The notes beneath the pieces were generated by a model. The model had not been told where the DNA came from and did not search any database. It saw nothing but the letters and a program-made list of their open reading frames with translations. Position numbers and translations under genes: made by a program. A stretch of 64,000 nt of DNA from Parus major. Taxonomy: Eukaryota > Chordata > Aves > Passeriformes > Paridae. Of the stretch, positions 35,801 through 45,964 are shown piece by piece; position 1 is the first letter of the stretch; each line of letters opens with the position of its first letter. The DNA is taken from the NCBI RefSeq assembly GCF_001522545.3, contig NC_031773.1, forward strand, positions 27,167,685-27,231,684, read 5' to 3'.

Positions 35801-37280
35801 ATCTGGGAAAGTCCAGAGCCTGAGTGAAGGGGATAAGCAAGTTTCTTGGTGCAGAGAGAAAACCAGAAAGTCATTTTCTATAGGCAAAAAGCAGTTTAGT
35901 TATCATGTTTAATGAAATGGAAAATGATCAACAGATCACCTCTATACTTTCACCTCTTATGTTACTATCAAGCAAAAACTATGATGTGTAATTAGAAAAC
36001 ACTGGACAGTTGAGAAAATAAAGAGCTTTTCCAGCTGTACCTTTAGCTAAAATAGTTCAAATATAATTTTGTAGTTGTAATGGGCATAGCTTTGTATTTT
36101 AAAGCAGAGTGCTAAAATGGGAACAACTTGTTTTTATAAGGAAGCATCAGACAGATTTTTAGAGACAAAACCAGGCTTTTGCATACACAGTGTCTTCTGA
36201 TGCTCCTTATGGTCTGAGAGGAATGGGCACATTCAAGGGGATAAAGGGTTTGGTGCCCAAGAGTAATATCTTTATATTAGTCAGATCTCTGAAGAAGCAT
36301 TTCCATAAGAACATCACATTACATCTCTTAGAATGCTTTTGAGAAGTTTATTTTTGAGTTGTGGCTACTCATTGCAGAGTAACCCAGTGCTATTTGAGTT
36401 GCTTAGACAGCTGCATCCTTTCAGCATTCAAACCAAACAGCAAGAAAAAAACTTTTGTTTTTTCTTCTAGAAAACTGCATTTCACAGGTTAGGGTTTGCT
36501 GACTCAGTTTTAAAAACATTTTTTATAGACTAGCATAAAAGAAAATCTAAGTGGGAACTCTTATAAATAATATGGTTGGAATAATCCTAGTTTAGAGCTC
36601 TATTTCTTTTTAGAGGAAAGCTTGCTGCTCTGTTTAGGTATTTAGTAGTCTGTATTTCAGTAAAATTTAAGGCTTACTAGGAACAAGTCTCAAATTTAAA
36701 ACAGAAAGGGAAAGTCTGTATCTGCATTCCCAAGAATCTACAATGTTCATACCAGGCATCTATGCTGTGCACTGTTACAGAAATATAATATCTACTTCTC
36801 TGTGCATATAGTGGTAACATCTTGATGTTTGTTTCAAGTCTGTAGTTGTCTAATATCTATTTTTATAAAACCTATCATGTTTTCTACTGCACACTAGCAG
36901 AAGAATTAACAGCTATATATATGTGTTTAACAGAGTGTTTAGCAATGTGTTTTGGAGCAAGTCTAATAGTGAATCTGAACACTGTTTATGATGATTGTGT
37001 TACACTCCAAAAATTCATCTTCTCAGTCACAATAGTAGATTTTGAAGCAGAAACTGAGTCAGACATCCCTTTTGGGAAGTTTTGATGAAAATAACAGTTT
37101 GATAAAATTCTGTGTATCTGGGGAGAGAGTCTAATAGGAAAGAATGGTCTGACTTAGACACTCTTAGACCTTCCACTTATTTATTACACATATTACCAGA
37201 GCTTAACCAAAATATTTATGTAGAAATAAAATGAAGATTTTAGTGCTATTTTAAAAGTGAAAAATCTAAAATCTTTTATT
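32885..37280. other. Unique AT-rich DNA, no gene recognised
   Basis: No mobile element identified. A strong acceptor (gcatctttccttag, ending 33101) opens a frame of 22 codons that stops at TAA beside an AATAAA-like word near 33166, which would suit a terminal exon but has no upstream partner in phase. The rest is featureless. Confidence 0.45.
33325..33345 (+). repeat. T12-G9 homopolymer junction
   Basis: Twelve T followed directly by nine G. Length calls here are error-prone in sequencing. Confidence 0.9.
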
Positions 37281-37286
37281 TTTTAG

Positions 37287-37367
37287 GTAATATGTTACTT
37301 TCCCTGCTAGGTACACTAATAATTTATGAGAAGGGGATTAACACATCATCTGAGAAGATGAGGTCAA
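37287..37367 (+). other. Candidate 81-bp cassette-like exon
   Basis: A strong acceptor (atcttttattttttag) and GTAAGTAATT donor enclose 81 bp. Only one frame is open (two leading bases, NMLLSLLGTLIIYEKG ... SEKMRS, one trailing base), so it is a phase 1-1 exon whose skipping would keep frame. The peptide is hydrophobic at the start and is not recognised. It does not continue the frame of the 30.5-32.9 kb candidates. Confidence 0.18.
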
Positions 37368-38169
37368 GTAAGTAATTACTTGATTTCACTAACAATCAAA
37401 TGAGATCCATAAGATACTTTATAATCATTATTTATTTCCAAGTTCAGGTTTGGTGATTTTTCATTTTTATTTATGATAGCTAACTATGCTAAAAGTTCAC
37501 TGACAATGTGCCTAAAGGAAAAAGAAAAGCCATTTTTTCTCCAGATGAAGGCTAAACATCTTCTGAAATTTAAACCAGATCAATCAGGTGGTTCATCAAT
37601 AAATATATGCCATCTTCTGCAGTGCTGCATGTGACCCACAACTTCAGAAAGCATGAGCTCACTCTGAGGTAGACAAAACACATTTGAGTTATGTTCTCTT
37701 TTTAAAAGCAAAGATTGCTTCTAATTTATTGAGGCAAGAGATAATTAATTCTCAGATTCAATACAGGGACCTGAAAAATTAGATTCCATTTTTAGATCCC
37801 CAAATAAGGCTTAAAACTAGAAACTGAGAAAGTAAGAGGGTTTTTGTAAACAAAATCAGACATATTCAAAAGTTAATGGAAAAACATGTCTGCAGATGAT
37901 ATCTATCATGTTAACAAAATTTTTAAGAAATAAAAGCACAAAATAATATCTCATTTCAATTTTTTCCACCCTCTAGGGGGAAAGCAGGAGGATCGTTTTT
38001 CTTTCTCTTCCTTCCTTTCAGTCTTATGGGGAACTAAGTCTCTAGGTGATGACACTGCCAAACTGTGTTTCCACATAGCTGAACATCTTGATTGCAAAAG
38101 AGTGCAGCTCTTTTGACTGCAAACTTCACATTTCTCTCCCCATCCTTCTTGTCTCTTTGTGTGCATCAG

Positions 38170-38260
38170 TGCCACTGCATACCAGGTTCCTGTGATGGTT
38201 TGTTTTATCAGCTTAATGGGAGAGGTTATAGTGCAGGTGCTCTAAATCTCCAGACTAAAG
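38170..38260 (+). other. Candidate 91-bp exon
   Basis: A pyrimidine-rich acceptor (cttcttgtctctttgtgtgcatcag-like) is followed by a frame open for 30 codons (CHCIPGSCDGLFYQLN ... LQTK) and a moderate AAAG|GTAATT donor. Three cysteines near the start would suit an extracellular module. Its phase (0 in, 1 out) does not join the 37.3 kb candidate. Not recognised. Confidence 0.17.
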
Positions 38261-38929
38261 GTAATTCTCTCCTGCTTGCCATTGTTTTCTGTAAGGTAAA
38301 AATATACAGAAATAAGAAGCAAACTCAACCAGCAGATTTATGCTAAGCTTGCAGTTCAAATTTCACTTTTATAATTGGAAAAGCACACTTTAGACCTTTT
38401 TGGAGACTTGTCTTGCACAGCAACACCTTCCTAACTCTACATTTTATTTGCGCAACACCAGCTACATGTTTTCTGTGTCACTCATATTTCACTGTGATGG
38501 AATAACAGGATGAGGGACAATACAGTTCTCAGGCTAGACTGGAAAATCAAGGTCAATAATTCAAGGAAGTAATTTTCAGCATTCCTAGAAAACCTTCTAA
38601 CAGAAAATTGTCTTCTGTATGTGAAACCAGATTGTTTGGCTCAGATCAGGACTGCTTTTTTGCCTCTTCTTTTCACATCCTTCTTGTTGATATGAAGTGT
38701 GGGAATACCAGTGTGCCCACAAATTTTTCTCTCAAATGGATAACTGAACTGGTTGACAAGTAGGAACAATCTGAAAAAATTGTATACAAAACATCATCAT
38801 TTCACTCTAATTTGAAAGGTGTTTAAATAATGTGCATAGCCTGGATAATTTAACATGATTCTGAATTGAGCTTTCTGTGTAGGAACTGAAATTTCATCAG
38901 ACTTGTGCATGTTAAATGTATATAGATTC

Positions 38930-39165
38930 TCCTTCCTCTCCCCCATTTTTAATTAACCATCCAATTGTTTTTAGCAGTCAATTCCCTGTGTAGTTTATGG
39001 CAGTAAATTATATCGGCAGTCATTATTTTGTTGTGTAATAAGCTATTGCTAATTGTCATTTCCTCTTTAATAGACTCTGTTAAGAATTATGTTAAAATAA
39101 TTGCTGCTAGAAAGCACAGTACAGAACTCTTAATTACTGGCTAACAGTTCTGTCCTTCAGATCCT
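38930..39165. promoter_or_regulatory. Candidate conserved non-coding block
   Basis: About 230 bp of unique DNA rich in TAAT-core words (TTAATTAACC, GTAATAAGC, GCTAATTGTCATTTCC, TCTTAATTACTGG) typical of homeodomain target clusters. No open frame. Inference only. Confidence 0.25.
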
Positions 39166-39264
39166 TCCTCCAAGCTATGCTTTCATAGAGCATGTGCTTT
39201 TAATTTGAATTCAGCTCCATAAGACTCAGGAGAATCTATTGTCTATCAAAGCCAAACTTGTAAT

Positions 39265-40020
39265 AACGAAGGATTTGTCACAGCAGATCAGACACCAGGT
39301 CTCTGTAGTCTGGTGCCATGCCTCTGGCAGTGGCTATTTCTTGATATTTTAAAAGAAGGTAAATCTCTTCCCAAAAGGGTAATGCATATTATCCCTCTGT
39401 GTGACACTGCACATTTCTTTCTAAACCTTGCAATTCATTGTCTCATACCCTGAAGCATAAGATTTGATTACCCTTATTGTCTTACCTGGCATAGCTACAA
39501 ATGTTATTATCAGTCATAAAATTATTCTGTTCTTTTTAAAAACGCAGCTATGGTTTTTATCTTGATGACCTGATCTGACAGCCAGTTCCATTGACTATGT
39601 AAGAGACATGTTTTATTATATTGCTTCTGCATTTGCTGTTCTTTCATTTAGAACTCCTTTTATTTTATGTAATAAAGAGTGTAACCTGATCAGGCTTTAG
39701 TATATCCTGTCGTATTATGAATATCTGCACAAAATTCCCTCTCAGTATCATATAATTTTGGCTGCTGTAAAATTCTGAAGTTTGTTAATTGTTTTATTCC
39801 CTTCCATTTATTGGTTCAGCCTTAGAACCAGTCAGTTGTTTTCCTGTGATTTTATTTTTTTTTGTCCTGAACACACTAATGGACATTCAAATGTACCTGG
39901 TGTATGATCTGAAGCCTATGTTTTTAAATTTTATATCCCTCATTTTCCCTCATGGTCTGAAGAAATTTAGTAAAAGAAAAAGAATGCATAGTAGGTCTTC
40001 TGAAGAATTTTGGTTTTAAG
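39265..40020 (-). mobile_element. Ancient L3-like LINE, 3' part
   Basis: The + strand contains an ordered series of degenerate words that I associate with the amniote-wide CR1/L3 LINE 3' region: GTCACAGCAGATCAGAC, GCCTCTGGCAGTGGCTA, CCCTGAAGCATAAG, CAGCCAGTTCCATTGACTATG, and CTCTCAGTATCAT. The copy is strongly diverged, so it is much older than the CR1 next to it. The right end is uncertain. The region from about 41250 to 41690 looks like a more upstream part of the same type of element in the same orientation. Confidence 0.5.
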
Positions 40021-40360
40021 CTAATGGCTGTGGAATAATTATATATTTTAAATAGCTAAAATTTAAGATCTTTTCAACAGATCTCTAGAATCTGAGTAAA
40101 CAGGATGTGATACATTATGGGAATGATATAGACAGTTTATGAACTTTATTTTTAATTTGCATCACCTTGTATCTGCTTAAGCTAAATTTAGTCAATTCTT
40201 GTGAGAGATGATTTCTCTTAGATATTTCCTAGAGAAAGTATAGTTTCATATATCCAGAGGCAAATGGAATAATTGCATCCTATATAGTATATGCAAAAAA
40301 AAGCCCTTTCCCAGTTATCACAGGAGCCTAGAATGTCCTGAGGTGGAAGACACAAACAAA
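40020..40360. other. Unassigned AT-rich spacer between LINE pieces
   Basis: No feature identified. It may be diverged L3-like sequence or unrelated. Confidence 0.4.
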
Positions 40361-40361
40361 G

Positions 40362-41137
40362 TTCATTGAATCTAACTCCTGTTAGAGATTGTCCTGCACA
40401 GGACAATCCCAAGAGTCACACCATGTTCCCAAGAAAATTATCCAAACTCCTGAACTCTGTCAAGGTTGGTGCTGTGACCACTTAGCTGTGGAGCCTGTTC
40501 CAGTACCCAACCACCCTTTGAGTGAAAAGCCTTTTCCTAATGTTCAGCCTAAACCTCTCCTGACACAGCTTCAGGCTTTCCCCTCAGGTCCTGTCACCAG
40601 AGAGGAGATCGGTGCCTGCCCTTCACTTGCTCCTGTGAGGAAGTTGTAAGCAACTATGAGGTCTCTCCTCAGTCTCCTCCAGACTGAATAAGCCAGGTGT
40701 CCTCTGTTGCTCCTTATGTGGCTTCCCTTCTAGACCTTTCACCAGCTTCATGGCCCTCCTTTGGATGCACACTGATTACTTTATATCTTTCTTATATTCT
40801 GGCACCCAGAACTGGCCCTGGCACTGGAGGTGAGGCTGCCCCAGCTCAGGGCAGAGCAGGACAATCCCCTCCCTTGCCTGGCTGGCCATGCTGTGCCTGA
40901 TGCCCCCCAGAACAGGGCTGGCCCTCCTGGCTGCCAGGGCACTGCTGGCTCACATTCAATTTGCCATCAGCCAGGACCCCCAGGTCCCTTTCTGCTTTCC
41001 AGCAACTCATTCCCCAGTGTGTACATCCAGGTGTATGGATGCCTCATCCCAGGTACAGAATCTGGTACTAGTCCTTGTTGAACTTCATACGGTTGGTGAT
41101 TGCCCAGCCCTTTAATTTGTTGGTGTCTCTCTGCTGG
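40362..41137 (-). mobile_element. CR1 LINE, 5'-truncated copy with ORF2 remnant
   Basis: The + strand reads as the reverse complement of an avian CR1 for about 775 bp: CTGCACAGGACAATCCCAAG, GGTGCTGTGACCACTTAGC, CCAACCACCCT, TAAACCTCTCCTGACACAGC, TCTCCTCAGTCTCCTCCAG, GGGACAATCCCCTCCCTTGC-like, GGACCCCCAGGTCCCTTTCTGC and TTCATACGGTTGGTGATTGC words in the expected order. The distal part corresponds to the C-terminal end of the reverse-transcriptase ORF, which is interrupted and not functional. A perfect 10-bp inverted repeat with a 2-nt loop (40387-40408) sits in the 3' UTR part. Subfamily probably CR1-E or a close relative, from memory. Confidence 0.88.
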
Positions 41138-41139
41138 TT

Positions 41140-41250
41140 CTCAGTGTTTCCATTTTTCTGTTTCAAATAACTGTTCACAGTCTTGTAGTGTACACTGAGG
41201 TCTGTTTCCTCATATTTTATTGTTTTTCCTAACAAACTTACATTTTACCA
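41140..41250. other. Junction between CR1 and older LINE
   Basis: About 110 bp that I cannot assign with confidence. It could still be CR1 or already the older LINE. Confidence 0.35.
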
Positions 41251-41690
41251 CTTCTAGTATCATTGAAGGTTTTTTTCTAGTATCATCTCAGCTCTTTAGC
41301 TACTTGAAGATTGTAAAATTTTCCGGAATTTCTAGTAAAAAACCCAAGTAAACTCCTACTACCACAGTTCCCAACTTGTTCAGTCTCATTTCCAAGTCAT
41401 TAATAAATAGTGCTCATCTCAATAGCAACCCCAGGAGCATTCACTCCTACATTTTTTCATTTTGAGGGGCAACCACTTGCCATTACTCATTGTTTCCTAT
41501 CACTTAACAATTTTTCAATCAATTCTATGACTCTGTCCCTTGCCCCACTGTTATTTATTTTCCTTAAAAGACTTTAATGGAGGGACTTTATGAAAAGCTC
41601 ATTGGAAACTCCGGAAAATTAAGTGCCTCGGGTCATTTAATCTGCTATTTCAGCAACTGTTTCCAAAAGAGCTCAGGAAGCCGATCTTTT
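41250..41690 (-). mobile_element. Ancient L3-like LINE, internal part
   Basis: The + strand contains, in order, CCAAGTCATTAATAAATAG, TTTCCTATCACTTAACAATTTT, CAATCAATTCTATGACTCT, TTTATTTTCCTTAAAAGACTTT, and GGACTTTATGAAAAGCTCATTGG. These match, with decay, the reverse complement of the C-terminal reverse-transcriptase region of CR1/L3-clade LINEs, where the peptide motifs around 'NAEKC' precede the 3' UTR. Same orientation as the pieces to the left, so one old element split by the CR1 insertion is plausible. Confidence 0.55.
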
Positions 41691-41694
41691 GTTG

Positions 41695-41838
41695 CTGTTG
41701 CTACTGAGGGCGGTCTGAAGATAGCTCAGGTCCGCAGACCTTGGCCCGGGGCCGGGTGTCCGGCGTGTCCCCGGCCCGCGGGGCGCTGTCCGCGGTGCTG
41801 AACGGCCGCTCCGCCCTGCGCGGCCAGCGCCACTCTTG
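41695..41838. promoter_or_regulatory. Isolated CpG-dense GC-rich patch
   Basis: By hand count about 19 CpG dinucleotides fall within roughly 150 bp, including GGCCCGGGGCCGGG, CCCGCGGGGCGC, TCCGCGG and CTGCGCGGCCAGCGCC. The flanks are AT-rich with almost no CpG. This is short for a CpG island but far above local background. It could be a small promoter, an exon core, or an inserted fragment. Frames across it are open on both strands but give only low-complexity R/P/G/A peptides. Confidence 0.5.
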
Positions 41839-41844
41839 GATCAG

Positions 41845-42240
41845 ATCCTGCCTCTAAGAAATTATTTACCTTTAAGTTGTTAATTTCAAAAACATGGCAC
41901 TGAATTAATTTTTTTTAAAAATCGTCTTGATAGATGTCTTTCTAAATGCAGGTGAATTGATTATTTGGTGCTATTTTTCCATGTAAAAGGCCAACATCTT
42001 TGCTGTCTTATCTTTGCATCGGTCTTTCTGCCCAAACTGACGGCTGGAACAATAGAGATCGTTCTGGAGCAGGAATTTCTCTCAGAATCCAGGTCTTATC
42101 GCAGCTTTAACTGGCAAAGGCTGCTATTCATACTGTCATTCACCGATGCTACATAATAGATGGTGTCTGCCTTGCACACCATAGATAACTCACCAGATTA
42201 GGAGCTGGATTTAATTCCACACACTCAACTGACCTCAAAA
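41845..42240. other. Unique block beside the CpG patch with residual CpGs
   Basis: Non-repetitive sequence with scattered CpGs (ATCGTC, CATCGGTC, GACGGC, GATCGTTC, TATCGCAG, CACCGATG), which are rare elsewhere in the window. A 63-codon open frame (41965-42156) covers it but is not recognised. It may be the flank of a regulatory CpG island or a conserved element. Confidence 0.3.
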
Positions 42241-42244
42241 CCAT

Positions 42245-44110
42245 CCAGCCTCTCCAAACAGAACAAAAAGTCCAACAACAGCAGAAGATAACTGATCATT
42301 TTGGTTGTCTGAATGCGTGACTGTCTTTTTTGTTTTGATTGCCATTGGGAACATTGGCATACCCACTTTTGATTAAGGCTGTTATATATTGTTTCTCCAT
42401 AAAAATTATAACAATGTAATCTCATCTAGCATTTTCCCACAAGCAAGTACTGAACATAACTGCAATCTGTGTGCACTCACACACAGTGATATTTTTGCGT
42501 CAAGAAATAACTATCCCTGATTTTTTCCCTTCATATGTGTGAAACACGGCATAAATTAAAAAAAATTACATGCATGTATTAATTATAAACATTGCATGAT
42601 GTATAATGGTTTATGATTTTGCATGAGTGGGCATGTAGAAATAGTCTGAAGGTGGTGTCAAGAGTACCACATACTTTATATATATATAATGGCAGGGAAT
42701 GTTATACTGACAATAATAACTGCCATTCAATCACCATCTCACTTAAATAAGTAAGGAGCTCTTCTTATTTATACCTTTAAATAAAATAATAAATCTTATT
42801 TCCTTTGATTTTATTTTTTTTATGTAAAAGGATAGAAACAAAGCAGGATATGTAAGGACAGTAAGTCCTTCTGTGTGTGATTCAGAGGTTCTCCTCTGAG
42901 TCACTGGTATTTATTTAATTTCTTGTTTCCATTGGGAATCAAATTGCAAAAGAACTCCAGGGACACCATTTTGTAAGGCCAAGGAGACAGAATCTTCCTA
43001 ATACTTTTCCTTGTCCTGGGAATTGAAGTCTGGAGTAAGAGGTTGCATATAGTTCTCCATCCAGCTGGGCAGAAGAAGAGGGGCTGTTGTCATATGTAGC
43101 CTTTATTCCCTGCACCTGCCTCAATCCACCAGCTAGTAGAAGAAAAGGGAAATACACTGCAGTCTTTATTTAGTTGCAATAAATTACTTCCTTCCGCTGT
43201 CACGGTAATGGAAGGAATTCTGTATTTGAATCACAGTTCCTTCCTAGGACTCATCCAGGACTGATGCTATAGGCTGTTTATTGTACATCTTGAGTAAAAC
43301 AGGCTTAAATTCTCCATCAATTCAGCTTGGAGCTAAAGGATCTACTTTTTCCAGCAATGAAAATAGTGTGTATGTACACCATCTAATTAAAGCCATAATA
43401 CTTTGTGTGCATAAAAATTATCAGGCATGGCTTTTATGTGACATGCAAGTGGTAAAGGAGCATTTTGGGTACATATTAGATAATTCTCAATTGAATTTGT
43501 CGAGTTATTGCTCCACAGCTAAATAATACAAGTAAATCTTTTTCTCTGTGTTCAATTTAACCGTTGTTTAATTTAACCATTACGCTGGTTTCCTACATGG
43601 TTGGAATGCTGTGTGACCATTCCTATACACATAGACATGTAATTTTTGTTCTGATGAATGCACATGAGCTTAAATGAAAGTGCAGTGGTAATTAGTTCCA
43701 GTGTCTCTTTCCCACAGGAATACAAAACTCAGCCTTTCCCAGGGGTTACTCTGAAACCTGTTGCAGGAGGACGGCTGTAGTTCATCCTTTCTTTGCTGAA
43801 AAACAGGGGAATTTTCTTTGTGTGATATTTTGGGCAGCTATGACTCCCTCTCAGCCCTTCTGTTGGTTTGTCAAAGGCAAATGGAATTGTTTTCTGTTTC
43901 ACGCTACTCTTAAGTACTATTTCCTAGAGTCATATTCAAGGATGTTTTTCCAAAATATCACATCATAGTATTTCTGCAAAAGTGTCCTGATCAGGAACAC
44001 AAGGCCACAGCTTGCTTCCTCCTGATATTTTCCTGAGTTCATTCTGGCTTAGAGACAGGGTTTGTCTGACAAACAGGATAATATGGCCCTAAACTTGCCT
44101 TGAACACACA
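42245..44110. other. Unique DNA, no gene recognised
   Basis: AT-rich unique sequence. A short (TA)n tract lies at 42676-42690. A possible 30-bp microexon (good T-rich acceptor, GTAAGTCC donor, about 42836-42865) was seen but is too short to support. Confidence 0.45.
42676..42690. repeat. Short (TA)n tract
   Basis: About seven TA units. Confidence 0.85.
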
Positions 44111-44117
44111 GGTTGTA

Positions 44118-44320
44118 ACTTTGGGGTGTTTGTTTGGTAGGGTTTTTAGTGGTTTTGTTGTTGTTGTTTTTGGGTTGTGGTGGTTTGGGGTATTTTTTAT
44201 TTGTTATTTTTTGTTTGGGGTTTTTTTTGCTTGTTTTGTTTTGTTTTTTCTTTTGTTCTGTTTTAGTTTGGTTTTGGTTTGTGGTTGGTTGTTTTTTTGG
44301 TTTTTTTTGTGTGTGTGTTA
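44118..44320 (+). repeat. Long T/G-only tract
   Basis: About 200 bp built almost only of T and G (TTTG, TTGG, TTGTTG, GGGG, T8 runs), ending in (GT)n. C and A are nearly absent. Long open frames here are artefacts of the base composition. The complementary strand would be C/A-only. Confidence 0.92.
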
Positions 44321-44324
44321 TTTG

Positions 44325-45495
44325 AGACCTGTTCCTGACAGTGTATGCAGTACAAGATGGGTGAAGTCTGTAGTATAGGCATTTAGGCTGTCTTGCAGCA
44401 TACCCTCCATCTTTGAAGGCCCACAGTTTGGTCTAGGAGGCCTAGATTCTAGATAATTCTAGATATCTGTAAGGCAATCTTGCACTGCTGGAGGCAGAAA
44501 AATATTTAGCAGAGTAATAATATAACTGAGTAGCAGTGGGAAGGTAACAAGAGTGCTTTGGTAATGACCTGAGACACTTTGTGTATCTGACTTGGGAAGG
44601 GATGAAATATCATCATTACTTCACTGCAGCCATCTCAAGTTGGGAGGGCTGAAGATGAAGTAGTCTGAGTGTGTTGTGCTGGAACATGCAATCAGTATGA
44701 CAAGTTCAGTGAGCCTTTTAGTTTTAAGTGGCACATTCAATTTTACCTTTGTAATAAAGGTCTTTCTTCAGCTTCTCCTTAATTATTTTTTATTTTTTTG
44801 TTTCTCATTTAGGCTTCTCTGTCACTCCTAAACTCTTCCTGATAAATCTGTTCCTACAGAGAGTTCATTCTTTCCAGAAATGACAGTTCAGTGAGTTGCC
44901 CAGTGCACCCACTAATTGTTCCAGTTGATCAGCAACTAAATGCGTTTTTTGATTTATGGTGGTTTTTTCATATTTTTTAATATAAAAAATTATATTTGCT
45001 CTTCTGTTTCTTGAAAACAATGAGAAATTGTCGCTATGAAAACAGTAGGTATCCTTGTTAAAGAAATGCAACTGGATGTGTTTCTCAAGTGTAACTGCAT
45101 TTAGTTTAAAAATATTAAAATACATGTTTCTTTCTTTTCCCTTAATGTGATCAGCAAGTGAAAGGGAGAAAAGAATCCCTCTTCTGGATATTAAACTGCT
45201 TCCTATTATTCTTTGTTTTTATACAAACTAAAGTTATAACAAGATGGTTACCTATATGGTTAAACAATCTACTTCAGAGGATGTATAACAACTTGAAGAA
45301 AATTCATTCAACCAGGAATCTTAAAATCAACTGAACTAACTATAAGGCATTATAATTAAAAATAAATACTTATATTCTAAGATGAAAAAATATGTATAGA
45401 AAGATAGAATATATACATGCACACACGCATACATGCCAAGGGTAGTCTACCTAGGTTCTTCCTTGCTTTAAAGATGGAAGTTGCATTAAAATAAA
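44325..45495. other. Unique AT-rich DNA, no gene recognised
   Basis: No mobile element or convincing exon found. Confidence 0.5.
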
Positions 45496-45499
45496 AATC

Positions 45500-45960
45500 C
45501 AATTCAGAGTATTATCTCCCCAGCTGCCTGTGCAGACCAGTGGGTTGGCCTGGGAATTTTCTCATTACATGTACTGAAACAGTTAGTCAGTGATTGATGC
45601 TGTATTAATTCACAGCACAGACGCTTTGCCTTTGTTTCCAAACATTAGACAAATTAGTTCTTACAAATTCACAGCCCACCCCCACTGCATCCAAGCTCCC
45701 CACTCTGGCTGGTTAGTGTTGCTAATAACCTTCATTCAGAACATACCAAAGCTTTAGGAAGGAGGAGTTTGCTCCGGGAAGGGGCAGAAAATGGGTAGCA
45801 GCCACTGGGATCTAACAATGCAGTCATTTGCTGGCAGAGCTCAGCTCAGTAATGACAAATGATCTTTTCATTGTCAGACCCCCCAAATTAATTTTCCCTC
45901 CCACTTCTCACGAGGCCACATTCATCACACAAATTGTGTTAAATGTACTTTTGACAGGAC
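45500..45960. promoter_or_regulatory. Candidate conserved non-coding block
   Basis: About 450 bp of unique, motif-rich sequence with more even composition than its flanks: CTGGCTGGTTAGTGTTGC, AATGACAAATGATC, TTTTCATTGTCAGACCCCCC, TTAATTTTCCCTCCC, AGGAGTTTGCTCCGGG. No long frame and no repeat. Its look is that of an enhancer-like conserved element; this is inference. Confidence 0.3.
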
Positions 45961-45964
45961 AGAG

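Noticed and set aside
38170..38210. TGTGATGGTTTG word resembling the LTR end
   Set aside because: Similarity stops after 12 bases, so it is most likely chance and not an LTR fragment.
40389..41115. Several + strand frames with proline-rich peptides
   Set aside because: They are antisense to the CR1 element. The real former coding sense is the minus strand.
44100..44378. A 92-codon + strand frame that looks like a hydrophobic membrane protein
   Set aside because: It is the translation of the T/G-only tract (F, V, L, W, G, C codons), not a gene.
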